A DNA stretch of 64,000 bases from positions 1 through 64,000 of the forward strand of contig QLIY01000185.1 of the NCBI GenBank assembly GCA_003260075.1. The letters run 5' to 3'. The DNA comes from Phallusia mammillata (lineage: Eukaryota; Chordata; Ascidiacea; Phlebobranchia; Ascidiidae). Positions within the stretch are counted from its first letter, which is position 1; the number at the start of each line of letters is the position of its first letter. Shown here piece after piece: positions 33,484 to 47,373 of the stretch. The notes under the pieces are model-generated. The model did not search any database. It was not told the DNA's origin and saw only the letters and a list, made by a program, of their open reading frames with translations. Both the position numbers and the translations under genes were made by a program.

Positions 33484-33837
33484 TACAGTTCTGGTCTTAT
33501 GGTCGGTTTACGTTCAACCCCATGTAAACTTCTTCCTGGTCATTTTGTTTTATTTCGTGAGCTAATCTGTAGGTCTTTGAGCTTCCTGCAGCTGTACGCC
33601 ATAGAAGCGTATATCCAAGAGTTCAATTTGTTGTTCATTTAATAGCGTATATTTCTAACTGATCATGAAAACGCTTAATTTGTTTTTGCCAGATTAGAAA
33701 TTACCTTTTTTACCAATTGTAAGCATGTAATCAAACCTGCGCAACTCAAGCTTTCTAAAGGTGTAGAATGGTGACTTTGTTGAAACGTAAAGTGATGGCC
33801 ATTTTTTGAACATAATGAAACGTTCAGTTTTGGTCAG

Positions 33838-33955
33838 ATGGTCGGTGTGTATAAGACATCGATTGCAAAACGTCATCGTTTAACGAAACTCGCCCTAATC
33901 TAATGAGTTGTCGCGACCGCCAGATTTAATCTCCCTCTGGATCGTATTAGTATTC
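33838..33955. repeat. Dispersed repeat, copy 2
   Basis: A second copy of the repeat at 29640-29745, same orientation, lying 350 bp after the first connexin. It lacks the hAT-like insertion of copy 1. Confidence 0.6.
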
Positions 33956-35301
33956 TGCTCTAAACAAGCAAATTAACTAATGCAATGTTTCCGAGGCGCC
34001 CGTTTGCGTTATCGGCGAAGAACTCTCTAAGCGGATTATATGTTTCTATACACCAGGGCGACCTGCGCAACTAATCGGAGGGTCGATGAGGCAGGCATAC
34101 CCACTACTTAATGAAATAAGATGACCATTTTAAACATTAAGAAAAAAATGTCATTGGGTGACCACCAATAGTATCAAAAATGGCTTATGTGCGACACCTG
34201 GCGAACAATTTTCAAGTAACGCTCTGCGGGAAAACATATTGGCGCCTGTATCTCATAAAGCAACAGTACACTTTTTCAGTCTCAAATGACTGTCAATATA
34301 AATTTAAACTTATGTCAACGATTTTTTACTGCTGCCTTTGCAATGTAAATAACATAACTTGCTTACTTTTAGTAAAAGGCCTTTTATAGCCAGCAGAAAC
34401 AGTTTTTATATCCTTACCATTCGCTACTGCAAATTCATCGTCCCAAACAATTGTCCGCAAAAATCGTTTTTCGGCAAAAAGCAAATTTCTCGATTGAGTT
34501 GAGTTTATTTCGTATGGTAAAAAATTTGTTTTGCAAACATAGGCAATATGTACCACAGAGGTACGCGGGCGCACCGCTCAATACGCATTAACATAATTCG
34601 GGTTTAATGCTCCCGGGCGATGGTCGGAAATGAAGCAGGTGTCGCAATTTGCTAACTACCCGACACACTTGCTAATCTCTTCACACTTGGGGTTTGAATA
34701 AAGCGAGACGGCCTCGACTATTCTACACATTCGATGGCAGCCGACGAACATAGCAGGCACGTGTACTAATCGCAAATTTTCATGTTGAATTTGTAAAACA
34801 TGATTTGTCAGTTAGAGTTTGTAAGAGAGAGACGCAATTTAGTAATTTCAGGGCAGCCAAGATGAAAGCGTGGTTGTATGGCGGTGCAGTTATAAAAAGT
34901 GGCTAAATTAGAAAAGGAGATCAGCTACAAGTTACAAAACTACAAATTTTATTTTGTGACTTAAGGCGGTAATTGCCAATTGGGATGAAGATATAAGCGT
35001 AAGAAATTTACGTATGTGTCCATATTTTGTGTTTAGATTTGGACTTGGTTGAAGGTTCCTAAAATTGTTAAAATTACACGACCAATAAATTGTATGGGTC
35101 AAATCGGTTCGGTAATTTGATACTCAAGGTGTAGCGCTGTATAGCACGTTGCATTTAATATCGCCATGTCTGCTTTTTTCCATGTCACATTTATTACCGA
35201 ACACCTACAGAACAAATATGACAATGGTAAGGCGGCTTCGAACTTCGATACAGGAACTTTGCAACGATTGTGCAACTTAATATACCATTTGTGTAATGAC
35301 G

Positions 35302-35312
35302 CCCCCCCCCCC
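35302..35312 (+). other. C-run at an overlapping join
   Basis: About 34948-35300 is repeated at 35313-35650. Confidence 0.85.
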
Positions 35313-36596
35313 TTTATTTTGTGACTTAAGGCGGTAATTGCCAATTGGGATGAAGATATACGCGTTACACATTTACATATGTGCCCATCTTTTGGGTTTG
35401 GATTTAGACTTGGTTGAAGGTTCCTAAAATTGTTAAAATCACACGACCAATAATTGTATGGGCACAATCGGTTCGGTAATTTGATACTCAAGGTGTAGTG
35501 ATGTATAGCACGTTCGCATTTAATATCGCCATGTCTGCTTTTTTCCAGCGTCACATTTATTACCGAACACGGACAGAACAAATATGACGGTGGTAGGGCG
35601 ACTTCGAACTTCGGTACAGGGACTTGCAACGATTGTGAAACAAACTTAAAACGGCTGACGTCAGCATATGGGCGCGGTCCTTAAACAAGCTAGGGGTCCT
35701 TGACCTGACGATGATTGGGTAACTGCTATAGGACCGAACATCCGCATTGTTAGGTATAAAAAATACTTTAACAGGTTGTGATGATGCGCAATGTTTTAAG
35801 TGCACTTGACAACTCCCTGTCTATTCATACGCGTTGGCACAGTCATGTTTGCGTTATATCTTTCATAAATGGTTACAAGTGTTGGGCAGGGGTTGTTTAT
35901 GCAAGTAAAAACCTTTTTTGTTCGCGAGTATTTGCTTTAAACTGTTGAACTTGAAGGTTCCGCAAAGCGCGTATGATGAAAAATGAGAAACGGGGTTTAG
36001 GATATAAGACAGATAAAATTTGTTTAATGGACAAAAGATTGCGTCACGTTTTATGAGCAGGGTGATCGTCAGTTCGCCTTTTTCGGAGTAAACTTAGGAA
36101 GTTGTTGACTCGTAAAATCTATGCTTGTAACCATTTGACGTACATAATTAATTTGAAGTACATAAGGTTTTTTTCGGAAAGGGGGGTCAACGGTACGTTT
36201 TCGTAAACAACTGGTATAGAACAAATTCAAGTTGTTTCGTATCTCAAGGTCTAAAGGCTCTTGCAACAAACTCGTTCTGTTTGTTTGTTTTTAAGTTGGT
36301 TGTGTGATAGTTTGTCTTTGAGCTGTGTGCTCTGTTTCTATCTTTTCTTGGGTTACGCTTGGGTTAAAGTTTGTTGTTAAGTTAACTTTGAAATGGATTG
36401 TCTGGAGTATTTTGCTCTGTTGCCATCATTTGTTGTGTCCACTGTTTATTCACTAATTTGAAAAGCACGCGTTTTGGGGTTCTAAGATCGAATCGTAAGT
36501 GGTCGACTTTGAGAATGTCCTACATACCTTGGCAAAAAAACTACTACTTTTCTAGATCATAAAGAGTTTTCAGACTATAAAGGAACCTGGCATAGA

Positions 36597-36606
36597 CCCC
36601 CCCCCC
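36597..36606 (+). other. 10-nt C-run at an overlapping join
   Basis: About 35718-36590 is repeated at 36607-37360, the largest such duplication in the window. Confidence 0.85.
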
Positions 36607-38254
36607 TGGGTAACTGCTATAGGACCGAACATCCGCATTGTTAGGTATAAAAAAGAATTTAACAGGTTGTGATGATGCGCAATGTTTTAAGTGTACTTGA
36701 CAACTCCCTGTCTATTCATACGCTTTGGCACAGTCATGTTTGCGTTATATCTTTCATAAATGGTTACAAGTGTTGGGCAGGGGTTGTTTATGCAAGTAAA
36801 AACCTTTTTTGTTCGCGAGTATTTGCTTTAAACTGTTGAACTTGAAGGTTCCGCAAAGCGCGTATGATGAAAAATGAGAAACAGGGTTTAGGATACAAGA
36901 CAGATCAAATTTGTTTAACAGACAAAAGATTGCGTCACGTTTTGTGAGCACGGTGATCGTCAGTTCTCCCTTTTTGGAGTAAACTTAGGAAGTTGTTGAC
37001 TCGTAAAATGTATGCTTGTAACCAAAGTCATTTGACGTGCATAAGTTTTTTTGGAAAGGGGGGTAAACGGTAAGTTTTCGTACACAACTGGTAAAGAACA
37101 ATTGAGATGTATGCTCTGTTCCCATCATTTCTTGGGTTGTTTTGGGTTAAAGTTTGTTATTAAGTTGGCTTTAAAATGTGTATTTTAATCTGTTGCCATC
37201 ATTTGTTGTGTCCACTGTTTGTAGACTAACTTGAAAAGCACGCGTTTTGGGATTCTAAGATCGAATCGTACGTGGTCGACTTTAAAAATGTCCTACATAC
37301 CTTGGTAAAAAACTACTACTTTTCTAGATCATAAGGAACTATAATATAAAGGAACCTGGCATAGTAGGTTATAAGGAGTTGTTGAAGGTCATAGCTTTCA
37401 AAGCAACAACTAAAGTAAAAGCCATAAATGTGCGTCACAGTGCCACGTGATGTGGCGTGTCATCTTGACGATAAGACCGGTCGTGATTTTTAAAAGAAAC
37501 GAACTTTGGTGGGATGTTGTTTGCAGAGGTCGTATATGATGTTTGCTCGCATTCAATCAACGTGTTTGTCGAAGGTGGATTCATGGCGAACGGCTGAAAA
37601 CATTTTTTTCATCCGAACCGCGTCACCTGGTGACTTTGTGAAATCGAAAAGGTTACACTTGCAGCACTTGTTTGCTAAAATGAATTTAAATGTATCAAAT
37701 GAGAATAGCAGACATGGGCGCCTGCATTTACGCTTTTTTATTTGTCTAATGACCTACGGTTTTAGGTTAAAATCATTAGTATTTTTGCACTGATTGTAAA
37801 AAAATGTTTCCAGACCTTTGTTTTTTGTTTTAACAAACACCACTAGTTTTGCAAGTACAAAGTGATAGATTTAGTTTTGTTAATGTTGCTGTTAAATGTG
37901 GATCTTTCCAGAAAATCCACGCCCAAATTAAATTTAAAGTGTGGTGATTATTAAAACAACCATTATTTTTTTGTTGTAATCTCGTTTTTAGCGCAAGTTT
38001 ATATCACGGAAACATAAAAAAGCATGTTAAAGGACGTGGGTAAGGGCATAGATTTTAAAACCACACACAACAAAATGCCTTGTTTGCCAAGGTGACAGCG
38101 AATAACCTAAGTTTTTGTGAAGCAACGTGACCAAAACTTTACCTTTCAGCACTCAAGGGCAAGCAAAGTGCACATGCCACACGTTGCCATTGACAACGTT
38201 TATCGCGTGGTTAAGCACACAAAGTTTGAGAAAATATCAGAGCCGGCCTTTGTG

Positions 38255-38266
38255 CCCCCCCCCCCC
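38255..38266 (+). other. C-run at an overlapping join
   Basis: 38145-38254 is repeated at 38267-38378. Confidence 0.85.
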
Positions 38267-38549
38267 TTTCAGCACTCAAGGGCAAGCAAAGTGCACATGC
38301 CACACGTTGCCAATGACAACGTTTATCGCGTGGTTAAGCACACAAAGTTTGGGAAAATATCAAAGCCGGCCTTTGTAACGAGAAACAAGGAGTCGGATTT
38401 GTTGGTTAAACATTAATTCGAAATCGCATCGTTTAAATCTCAACATGAGGCAAAAACGTCAAAGATATATGTGACTTACTCTCTGATCGTACTGGATGCC
38501 ACATTCTTCAAGCTCGGCCTCATTTTTATTTTCGCCATTCTAAGCAACA

Positions 38550-38559
38550 CCCCCCCCCC
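38550..38559 (+). other. 10-nt C-run at an overlapping join
   Basis: 38408-38549 is repeated at 38560-38702. Confidence 0.85.
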
Positions 38560-40032
38560 TAAACATTAATTCGAAATCGCATCGTTTAAATCTCAACATG
38601 AGGCAAACACGTCAAAGATATATGTGACTTACTCTCTGATCGTACTGGATGCAACATTCTTCAAGCTCGGCCTCATTTTTATTTTCGCCATTCTAAGCAA
38701 CTAGGCGTTTGTGAAACTAGTTAGTTTTCTTTTTCCTTTTCTTCTGTGGTAGATGTTTTCTAAAAATTCATCACTTCAATGTTCCACGCACAGATTTTTT
38801 CACAAGGTTAAAAAGTAGTTAATGCAACTTGTAAGTGAACAAAATTCAGTTACATTGGTTAAACTTTGAACGCTGATTCATCATATTTACACATCAGGAG
38901 TTTTACGTTGTTTGCGTCATAAAAACGGGTTTGCACCTTAAAAGAAGAAACGCACCGAGACAGTTTGAGAAAGGTCCTTCCCGCTACATTAAAAGTCTTG
39001 TGAATGCAAATTAATGACGTACGAATGACATGGCGCGTCAGCATTTACGAATAACATGACTTTCAACTTTTCTGATTTTTGATTAGTTATTTGGCGTAGA
39101 TAAAAGACTTGTGTTTTAAAATGTAAATTTCAATGACCCAAAAATAGTTTGTGGCATACAAACTACAGTAAAAACTTTTGTTAGTTTAATAAAGTAATTT
39201 ATGCCTGCAAAAACTTAAACGGAAACCATGAAAGGCAATACAGTAGCAGTTTTAAACATTTATCACCTATTGATGTAACTTTATTTTGTGTAATATTCAT
39301 AGGTTATTGTAATTTTGGAGCTTTGCTCCATCAAGGGCGGTCACCGAAAATATTAAAAAGGGAGAACGGTCGGAGCAAAAGACGTGCACAGTGTCTACGT
39401 AGAAAGCTTCTTTAAACAGAGAGAACAAGTTATGAGCGGCATAAATCCAGCGTCGTTGGAAAAAGTTGCTCCGCGTCATGTGTGCTCTTTTGTGCACTCA
39501 GACTAAGAGCCAATATTAGTTCTCCATTGAGTAATCAGTAACGCAGGTACATCGAGCAAAGTGATACCGGCCATACCAGAACATATATCGCGACGAGACT
39601 TGGGCCGTTGCGCAACGTTGAGTGCTTTCAGCATATTCGAGAATAACGGACCCTTTGTTTAAATCGACTTCAGTGTTTAAAGTTGTAAAATGGTTGGATT
39701 AGGCAGATGTGTTTTTTTATTGGAGTGTAAGAGATACATTGAAGACAGTTAATTTATGTTAAGTATTTGTAATCAAACGACAATTTTCCAGTGGCAGTTC
39801 AAGAGGTAAAATTTTTATTCAGTTTTATTTCAATTCGAGTAGTTTAAGTTTTGGGTTTTGTGTCTTTTGTAAAAGTTTTGCCGGGCCGTCAGTAGGAAAA
39901 TCCCAGACTAAACGTGGATTAATAGAGAATACAAAATGAACGTCAAAAATCATAAAATATTTTTGAACGTTTCAGAACAAAAATATATATCCTAAATTAT
40001 TAAAATACAACTTGTAACAATCAAACGTCAGA

Positions 40033-40212
40033 ATGGCCTGGCATATCATAGAGAAACTTCTGGAACAAGTCGCTGAGCATTCGACCTTGGTCGGAAAGTT
40101 CTGGGTCACATTCTTTTTCGTACTGAGATTCTTGTTAGTGGTTTCAATAGCCGACACTGTATTTGGCGACGAGCAAGGCGCCTTTGTGTGCAACACACTG
40201 ACTCCGGGTTGC

Positions 40213-40258
<46 letters not shown>

Positions 40259-42838
40259 ATATGTTTTAACGACTTCAGTCCAATATCTTTGATTCGACTA
40301 TGGGCGCTCCAGGTAAGAATGTGCTTAAATGTGAAAGTTGAACCGAAACGCAGTCGTTAACGCAGAACCGATTTATCAACTGGTTGATTTTATTTAACAA
40401 AAACAAGAAAGGTGTTAAAAAAACTACCTGTTTTGTCAGGGCGTTAAGTTTTCTTTGTCGTGTTTTGGTTTTAATTTATGGTAAAAGTTTGAAAATGATT
40501 TCGAAGAGTATATAGTGGCATCCATGAGCATTGTAAAAACAACGGAAAAATTTTGACGAGGAATGCTATACTTTTAAAAAATACTTCGCAGCGCATAGAA
40601 AAAAATCAAAACAACATTTTATTCAACAGATCTTGTGCGTTTCCCTGCCGACCGTAGTTTTTATGGTGTACACCGCTCACAAGATGGCCAAGATCAGCCA
40701 GGCCAAGAAACTGCGCCAGGAGGAGCAGGACAAAAAGAAGAAACAAAAAGAGAAACAAAAAGAGAAAAATAAGAAGCAACAAGAGGCAATGAGGAAGAAG
40801 GCAATGGAGGACATCAGAAGACGGAGAGAAGAGAGTGGACCACCAGGTGAGCAATGTTGATAACAAGGGTCTACGTGACCTTGTCAACAACAAGTCACGT
40901 AATCCTTCAACGACTTGGCAAATTTGGTTGTTTGCTATTGAGGGCACAGTTGTGTAGGTAAAATCTCTTTTGTTTCCTTTGGGGACGAAAGAGGTAACGG
41001 GCAGTTTTAAAGCTTTCATTGTCCGTTGTAAATAGCTTCATCCAGAAAACTGACTTATACTGTCGACCATCCAGTTAACTGTTTAACTGCCTAGTTCTGC
41101 AATTAAAGCCTTGTGTGTTTTTTGCGCTTATTGTAAAACAATCAATTTTTTTGTTTAGAATATGCTGCTTTGGAAGACGAGGCGTTTATTATAGACGAAA
41201 AGGTAAGCAAAACATTACATTTACAAATTTACAACTTTTTCGCGCAACAACTCTGTCGACGATGAGTTTGCGGTCTTATAGGTGGAATGTCATGCATTAG
41301 AGTTAGTGTTTACTTCCCATAGTACACCCTACTCAAACATTTACGCGCTTTATCTTATCTATTCAAGTATACATAGGTAGGTAAAGCACCACACAATTAT
41401 GCGCGAATTAAGGCGATTAGAGACAGAAAGTCATTGTTGATGGCCATTTGAAGTTATTTTGGGTTCTGCAACTAAAAAAAGTGTTTATAATTGCATAAAA
41501 ATGTGGGGGAAATAGGTGGTAATATTTGTGTGTATTATGTATTTTCTGTTACCCAGCAAACTTGTGGCAAAAATCAGAGCTTGTGGCATCAAACGCGTTC
41601 GGGTTAAATGTGCAACAAAGAGTTGGAGATCTTACAAACAATATCTCATTCTGCATGATGCAACATTTCACGTCACCCGGAATTTTACAACTTGTATTTT
41701 TCCATGCAGACCGATGAGAAAGAAAAAGAAAAGAAGGAGGAAAAGAAAGATAAAGACAAAGACGAGGATAAAGTTGTGGCGACCAAATTAGACTCCGACA
41801 CTCCGTCACGTCTTATGCTTGCCTACGTAGCACAGGTAAACATGACAGCGTGGCTACTATAATAAATATGAGGGAAGGCCCCGTTCGTTAAAGTGGTTTA
41901 ATAGTGACTATTTGTGTTTTCACACGTAAAATATACACTGCCATATTTAGGAACAGCTTCTCTAGCAAAATAGCCTGGGTAATTTAAGTTTTCTGACCTA
42001 ATTCGTGTAGAATTGAAACAGCTATTTAACAATGTTATTTACTTTCAGGTGGTATTGCGACTGGCTGTAGAGATTGGATTTATGGTCTTGCAATTCAACA
42101 TTTACGTGTTTAAATTCTGGGTGCCGGAACTTTTCAAATGCGCAAGGTGGCCTTGCCCCAACGTGGTCGATTGCTTCGTGTCGAGGCCAAAGGAAAAGAC
42201 CATCATGCTCTGGATTATGTTTGGTAAGTTTGCACAAGGCATTTATGAACGACCTGTTGCCATCATTCAAACAATGGAATTTGTTTGACCAGTAGCTGCG
42301 TGTGTTTGTCCAGCCTTTGTACTCTGGCTGTACAACGAACTGTAGCTTTGCTTGGTAGAAAACTCGTGCACCAGTTTTGCAAGCAGTGTCATCACATTGT
42401 ATCGTGACGTCATGGTCGACGTTACTGCCTGTGATGCAATATATGACGTCACTTTCAAGCGCAGCCATTGTTGGATCGATTTATGACGTTACAGCGCTTG
42501 TTAGTTAGAATTTTTTTTATGAAAAAATAAATAAACATTTATTGTTGATTTGTGATTTTTCAGGCACGGGACTGATCATGATAGTCCTTAATATTATCGA
42601 GCTCTATCACTTGGGTCTACGCAAAATCATCGAAGCCTGGAAACAACGAGGCCAGGACATCACAAAAGAATACAAGACCGTCAACAACATGCCTCACTTT
42701 GGCGGCCACGGAAGACAATACGGTGGAGCAAGGTATCCAAGAGGTTACCCGCAAGCTGTCGGAATTCGGGTTGGTTACGCAAGAAGCAGCTTGTCGGGAG
42801 AGGGCGGTAATGATTTCGACGGAGACAAGTTCATCTGA
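40033..42838 (+). CDS. Connexin-type gap junction protein, gene 2, 6 exons
   Basis: Exons: 40033-40312, 40630-40846, 41159-41202, 41710-41835, 42049-42223, 42564-42838. Intron positions and phases equal those of gene 1. Exon 1 gives TM1 and loop 1 (CNTLTPGC) but is broken by a 42-nt C-run (40214-40255) exactly where gene 1 reads CPNIC; removing the excess restores a 240 nt, phase-0 exon and a protein of about 358 residues. The cytoplasmic loop is extremely rich in Lys, Glu and Gln across exons 2 and 4. Exon 5 carries TM3 and loop 2 (CARWPCPNVVDCFVSRPKEKT), the classic connexin signature. Exon 6 carries TM4 and a Gly/Arg/Tyr-rich tail ending FDGDKFI. Confidence 0.86.
40214..40255 (+). other. 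Long C-run, 42 nt, breaking a connexin exon
   Basis: It replaces the expected short C-run coding for Cys-Pro in extracellular loop 1 and shifts the frame. Confidence 0.8.
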
Positions 42839-43325
42839 TCTCAATGTTTTTAGCAGCGAGAAAGTGATAGTTTGCAGCGGAGTATGGGACAAAATTTCGC
42901 GGCGTAATTTTGATAATTTTCGCGACTTTCGGCGTCCGCTCAGGCAGGAACAACTAATTTACACGTTTTTTGTAAATTTTCTAACGAAAGGCCCTCGTTA
43001 TTTATTATTTGACACACTAGCCCTCTATTAATGTTCCGCAAAACATCCATTTAGCTTACTTTCTGTTATTGACTTGAAACCGTAACACAAAACAATCAGC
43101 GTTTTTTTTGGAGACAGACTTAGTTCGTCGCCTTTTAGTGAATTAACTTGTTAGCTTTAGTGGCGAGCGTCTCTGGTTGCCATGTACATAGTTAGGGACA
43201 TGTCTTTGTCGCGAAACCAGTTTTTCGTAAATTTGTATTTGACCTTTTTGTTTTCAAGGCACTTTTTTCTGCGAATTCCATTGTGTATAAGTAATCGTCC
43301 CCTTACACTCAAAACTGTTTTGGTG

Positions 43326-43514
43326 TCAAGTTTAAAGAGATGTAATTTATTCTCCGACGTTTCGACGTCCTATGCAGGTCGTCTTCATCAGGGTAAATAA
43401 CACTGAATGCGACTAGCACACCTGTATAGGAGTCGACGATGAGTTTGCGNCACCTGTATAGGACGTCGAAACGTCGGAATAAAATTACATTTGCCAAGAG
43501 CTCTTTAAACTTGA
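43326..43514. mobile_element. Fold-back element with long inverted ends
   Basis: The left end (TCAAGTTTAAAGAG, then CCGACGTTTCGACGTCCTAT) is the reverse complement of the right end (ATAGGACGTCGAAACGTCGG, then CTCTTTAAACTTGA). The centre holds GGTCGTCTTCATCAGGGT. One unresolved base at 43450 has an overlapping repeat on each side and marks a contig join. Confidence 0.65.
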
Positions 43515-46205
43515 TACTATGCCTGGCAACAATAGCTTATATACTGTTTTGGTGTGTTCATTTTTTTCATCTGACGACGTACTTAGATGGTTTAAAGCCG
43601 ATGTACAAAGTGAAAGCGTTTGTTAAAAATTGTATAAGTTCGAACAAGTTTGTTGAGTCCTGAGAACAAATATCAACCTTATCGTTTTTAGCGTTATAAA
43701 ACCTACTGGGTAACTTTCATTTTGTATGTTACATCTTTGTTACATTTCGTTTTAGTGACCCAGGTCCTCAAACGTTTAACCAAGAGAACAAAAGCACTCG
43801 TAAGACAAGATGTGCTAATTGTAAATATATGAGCAACGAACAAAATATTCTTATGTGACTTTTACCGTTGTACGCTTGCACACGAAAGCATAGATAGTTG
43901 CGTATCGACCAAACAAAGATCAACTATTGTCATTTTTTCTTGACCATATTTACGAACAAGTCATTTTTCTATTTTTTTATTTGTCCAAAATGTAAGGAAG
44001 GTTTTACCGCAACCAATATTTCTGCACATGTATGTCTTCGATAAATTGTTTTAAACAACTTGCGCTGGCAAAAGTATGGCGCCTATTTGTATTCTGTACA
44101 AATGGTCTGAATGTTTGAAGACGAATATTTCATTCAAAAGTTAAAGACGATAATTAGGAATATCGGTAAAATGGCTAGCAAAAACAATTTATTCGCATTG
44201 TGTCGTTTTGTACCGGTTCAAAACAAAGTATGCAACGTAAAAGTTTTTTTTAACATGGTTGTATTAATTGTTCCACGTTTACTTATTTAATTGTAATGAC
44301 TGAGCTACGAACAAACGACGTACCTTGTCCATTGTATTAGGATTCAATCCTAAACCTTTCGTATAGGTCAAGCCCCTACTGTCGCATTCATACATACGCC
44401 ATACAACCAAATACAGTGGTGTTCAAATTTGTCCACAGCCTTGCATGTTTTTAGAACATGCCGCTTGGGGGCGCTCCCGCACCACTTATGTACATTGTAC
44501 TTCAACATGTGTCTTGTACACCATTTTAATGACTTTGTGTTAAGATCCAAGTTGGGCAGTGTGACGATGAATTGTGATCACTGTCCGCGTAAATAGTATG
44601 CTGTAAATATCGCCACATTCTCGCTTGTGCCGCTTCTGCACGAATAACTGCAAGTTCGAGTTGTTTTATTTTGCCGCTTTGCAATCGTACCATCTGCCAC
44701 ATACGCTTGTACGCCCTTACATACATTTTTTACCAATTTTTTCGTCGATAATTTTCACTGAGAAAAATGAATGATTTTTATGCATAATAAACTTTTTGTA
44801 ACTGCATTATTAATGAGCTGTGTGTGTTTACGCACGCAAACTGTCTAAACCTTACGTCAAAATTTGAGATCAACAGCAGGTACATTTAGGAGGGAATGTA
44901 TACCTAAACAGTTCTTAGCACTCAATACATTAAAAGCATTGCATTAAGCAGTTCAGTATTTAAAAGGTTATACGAATCAAATTATATTGTCTGAGGTCGA
45001 TATATGGAAGTGTTCGTGTAATAATGAGCGCGTGCGCAAGCAAATATTTTATTTATCCGTCGCTTCTTGTACGCCCAACTGCGCCTTGCCATCCGCAGCT
45101 TTGCTACAGAGGCGCTATCGAGTAGATGGGATGTTCACTGTGGTGTAAATTGTTTTTTGTTGTTGTGCGGAGAAGGTTATAACGGTGATACCCAAGCTCT
45201 CTACCCGCAAATCGATCGATTTCAAACCGGCGCGAAACAAAATTAAAACTTTCGACATGGGCGAAACATAAAGAGTTGGTGGAAATTAATCAAGTTTGTC
45301 CCCGCCCGACTTGCCGCGCACCACACTCATCGATCGCCTCTTGTTATTTTATTCGAAACATGCGCATCGACCGTCCCGTGGAGACATCTAATGTCGATTT
45401 CCTCTTATGACATAAAAGTTTTATCATGCCACAGAAATCGCCAGGCACCCATCATAAATGTACACTATGACGTAATTGAACCTCTCTGTTGCGGTATAAT
45501 GCTCCCTCATGTAAAATTAAAAATTCCCAGTTCAATTTACCTTGTGCAGATCTAATCGAATATTGTTTGTGTAGTATGGTCGGAAACAAGTGATGTTCGA
45601 TGTGATGATTAAAGCTGTGGCTTGTGTAAAGTTTTTCGTTGATCTGGGTTTTCTTGCTTTGCTTAGTCTGACTCTTGTGCGCCACCTCCTGGGATTATGT
45701 TTTATCTTGCATTTCGTCCTTAGTGCGGCGAAATTGAAAGAGAACGGTAAAGACACAGAAGCAGAAGATATCTAGATACAACTTAATGAGTTTCGACAAT
45801 ACGTGGTTGATTTTTCGGCATTTCCACACTTGTGTTTTGATGAAATCGTATGGACGACTTCCTTACGGTGGCATAACGTTACAGAAATGTTAAAGTGTGG
45901 TTTTTAGTTTTTTTCAAGCTCATGTAATCCAAACCTAACCACCGAAAAGATCGCCTTTGCAATCTACAACACTTAGTGAACGTATTTGAATCCATGAGGG
46001 TCTTAATAAAATGCAACTGAAATTACCCACGAAACTGTGCCACAAACTGTTAAATAAGCTAGTAATGTAAGCGATTTTTAAGTGGTTTTGCGAGTTTAAG
46101 AAAATATCAAAAATCTAGTAACGACTAACAAACCGACCACAGAGGTATTACGTCGAAATCAAATTTCCCAAACGATTTTACGTACCAACTAATTCATATT
46201 TTCAT

Positions 46206-46216
46206 CCCCCCCCCCC
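46206..46216 (+). other. C-run at an overlapping join
   Basis: About 46152-46200 is repeated at 46217-46262. Confidence 0.85.
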
Positions 46217-46354
46217 GTCGAAATCAAATTTCCCAAACGATTTTACGTACCAACTAATTCATAGACCCACTACATTCTTTCCGCTATTAGCGTAGAACCA
46301 AACTGTAAATCGGAACCAACATTGTTACAAAAACATACATACAAAAAAGCGACC

Positions 46355-46430
46355 GAAGCCTGTCCAGTGCCGGGTAAGAATAGCACTGGGACAACCCTGC
46401 CTGTCGTAAAAGGCGACTAAAAGGGTAAGC
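46355..46430. repeat. Probable retroelement or SINE-associated conserved block
   Basis: The block containing GGGACAACCCTGCCTGTCG and AAAAGGCGACTAAAAGGG resembles a word I recall as dispersed in many invertebrate genomes, but I cannot name the family with certainty. It is unusually GC-rich for its surroundings and has no coding frame with homology. Confidence 0.3.
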
Positions 46431-47363
46431 AAAAGGAAGAAAACTCGGGCGTAAAAAGACCTTCCGTATTTGGATAAATTTAACGGATTTAAGATAAACA
46501 AAAAAGCAGGAGAGATAATTCACTTAAGCGCACCCACACACGGAATACAGTCCATAAAAAGAGAAAGCTGTTCTGTTTAAAGATAGGGGAAACCAGGATA
46601 TTGCCTTAATAGCGCAACGATCATTATCAGAAAATATCAACTTTAATAAGTATTACCACCGCACACGATCTTAATCCAAGGCGTGGTGTGACAAGAAAGA
46701 TCCGACCTCAGAGTTCAAGGCATTAAGACATCCCAAAACTGAAGCTGGCGTCCATTACGGGATGATGGTGAATGTGTGGGCTGACCCCGTGCAACAAACA
46801 GCCGATAACCCGACAACGTGTAACATATCCGGGCTGTTCGCCCAAGTTTTCAGTCAAGGCCAAACTTAAGCATTTTCCCACATGCATTTTATCGAATCAT
46901 TAGCCCGTCAAATCGATAGGCTGACGAAAGAATTTCAGTTTTCCTGTCACTCACATTGAGTTTTCGTCGACGTCTTGTCAAATTATAGACGACCGGTTAA
47001 ATTTTCATCGCCCCGACCGTGCTTAATTTTTGCAGCCCGCTTGTGATGAAAATAAATTTGCGGGCATGCGTTGGGAAAATTTTCCGCGGCTCAAAAATTC
47101 GCTAAATATGTTTACTTACGTCGAATCCGTTGAAGGTCAAGGAAGTGGATTAGCGAATTTTGGCTGATGCGGTTGGCAGGAGAAATTTCTTGCTCGTCAA
47201 ACGAAGAAAACCTGTTAGACTTTGAGTATAAATGTCAACTGCACTACAAGTTCACATAAAACCAATATTAAATTACAATTTTTGGCGAATTAATTCTCGG
47301 TTTATTGCGATTCTTGGAAAAGTGTTATGCGCAACGGCTAAATATAACACATGCATGTGCAAA

Positions 47364-47373
47364 CCCCCCCCCC
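47364..47373 (+). other. 10-nt C-run at an overlapping join
   Basis: About 47307-47360 is repeated at 47374-47420. Confidence 0.85.

Larger units (their letters stand above)
33484..40032. other. Spacer between the two connexins
   Basis: About 6.5 kb with no supportable exon. It contains a dispersed repeat at its start and four 10-nt C-run joins (35302, 36597, 38255, 38550), each followed by a near-identical copy of upstream sequence, the largest about 0.7-0.9 kb. The true length is therefore shorter than shown. Long apparent open frames near 35,100-35,800 and 38,100-38,400 arise from these duplicated segments. Confidence 0.5.

Noticed and set aside
35099..35629. 176-codon open frame on the minus strand with internal repeats
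   Set aside because: The internal repetition comes from an allelic overlap around the C-run at 35302; no splice support or family motif.
38117..38416. Apparent tandem protein repeat (HSRASKVHMPHVA twice)
   Set aside because: The two units flank a C-run join and are overlapping allelic copies.
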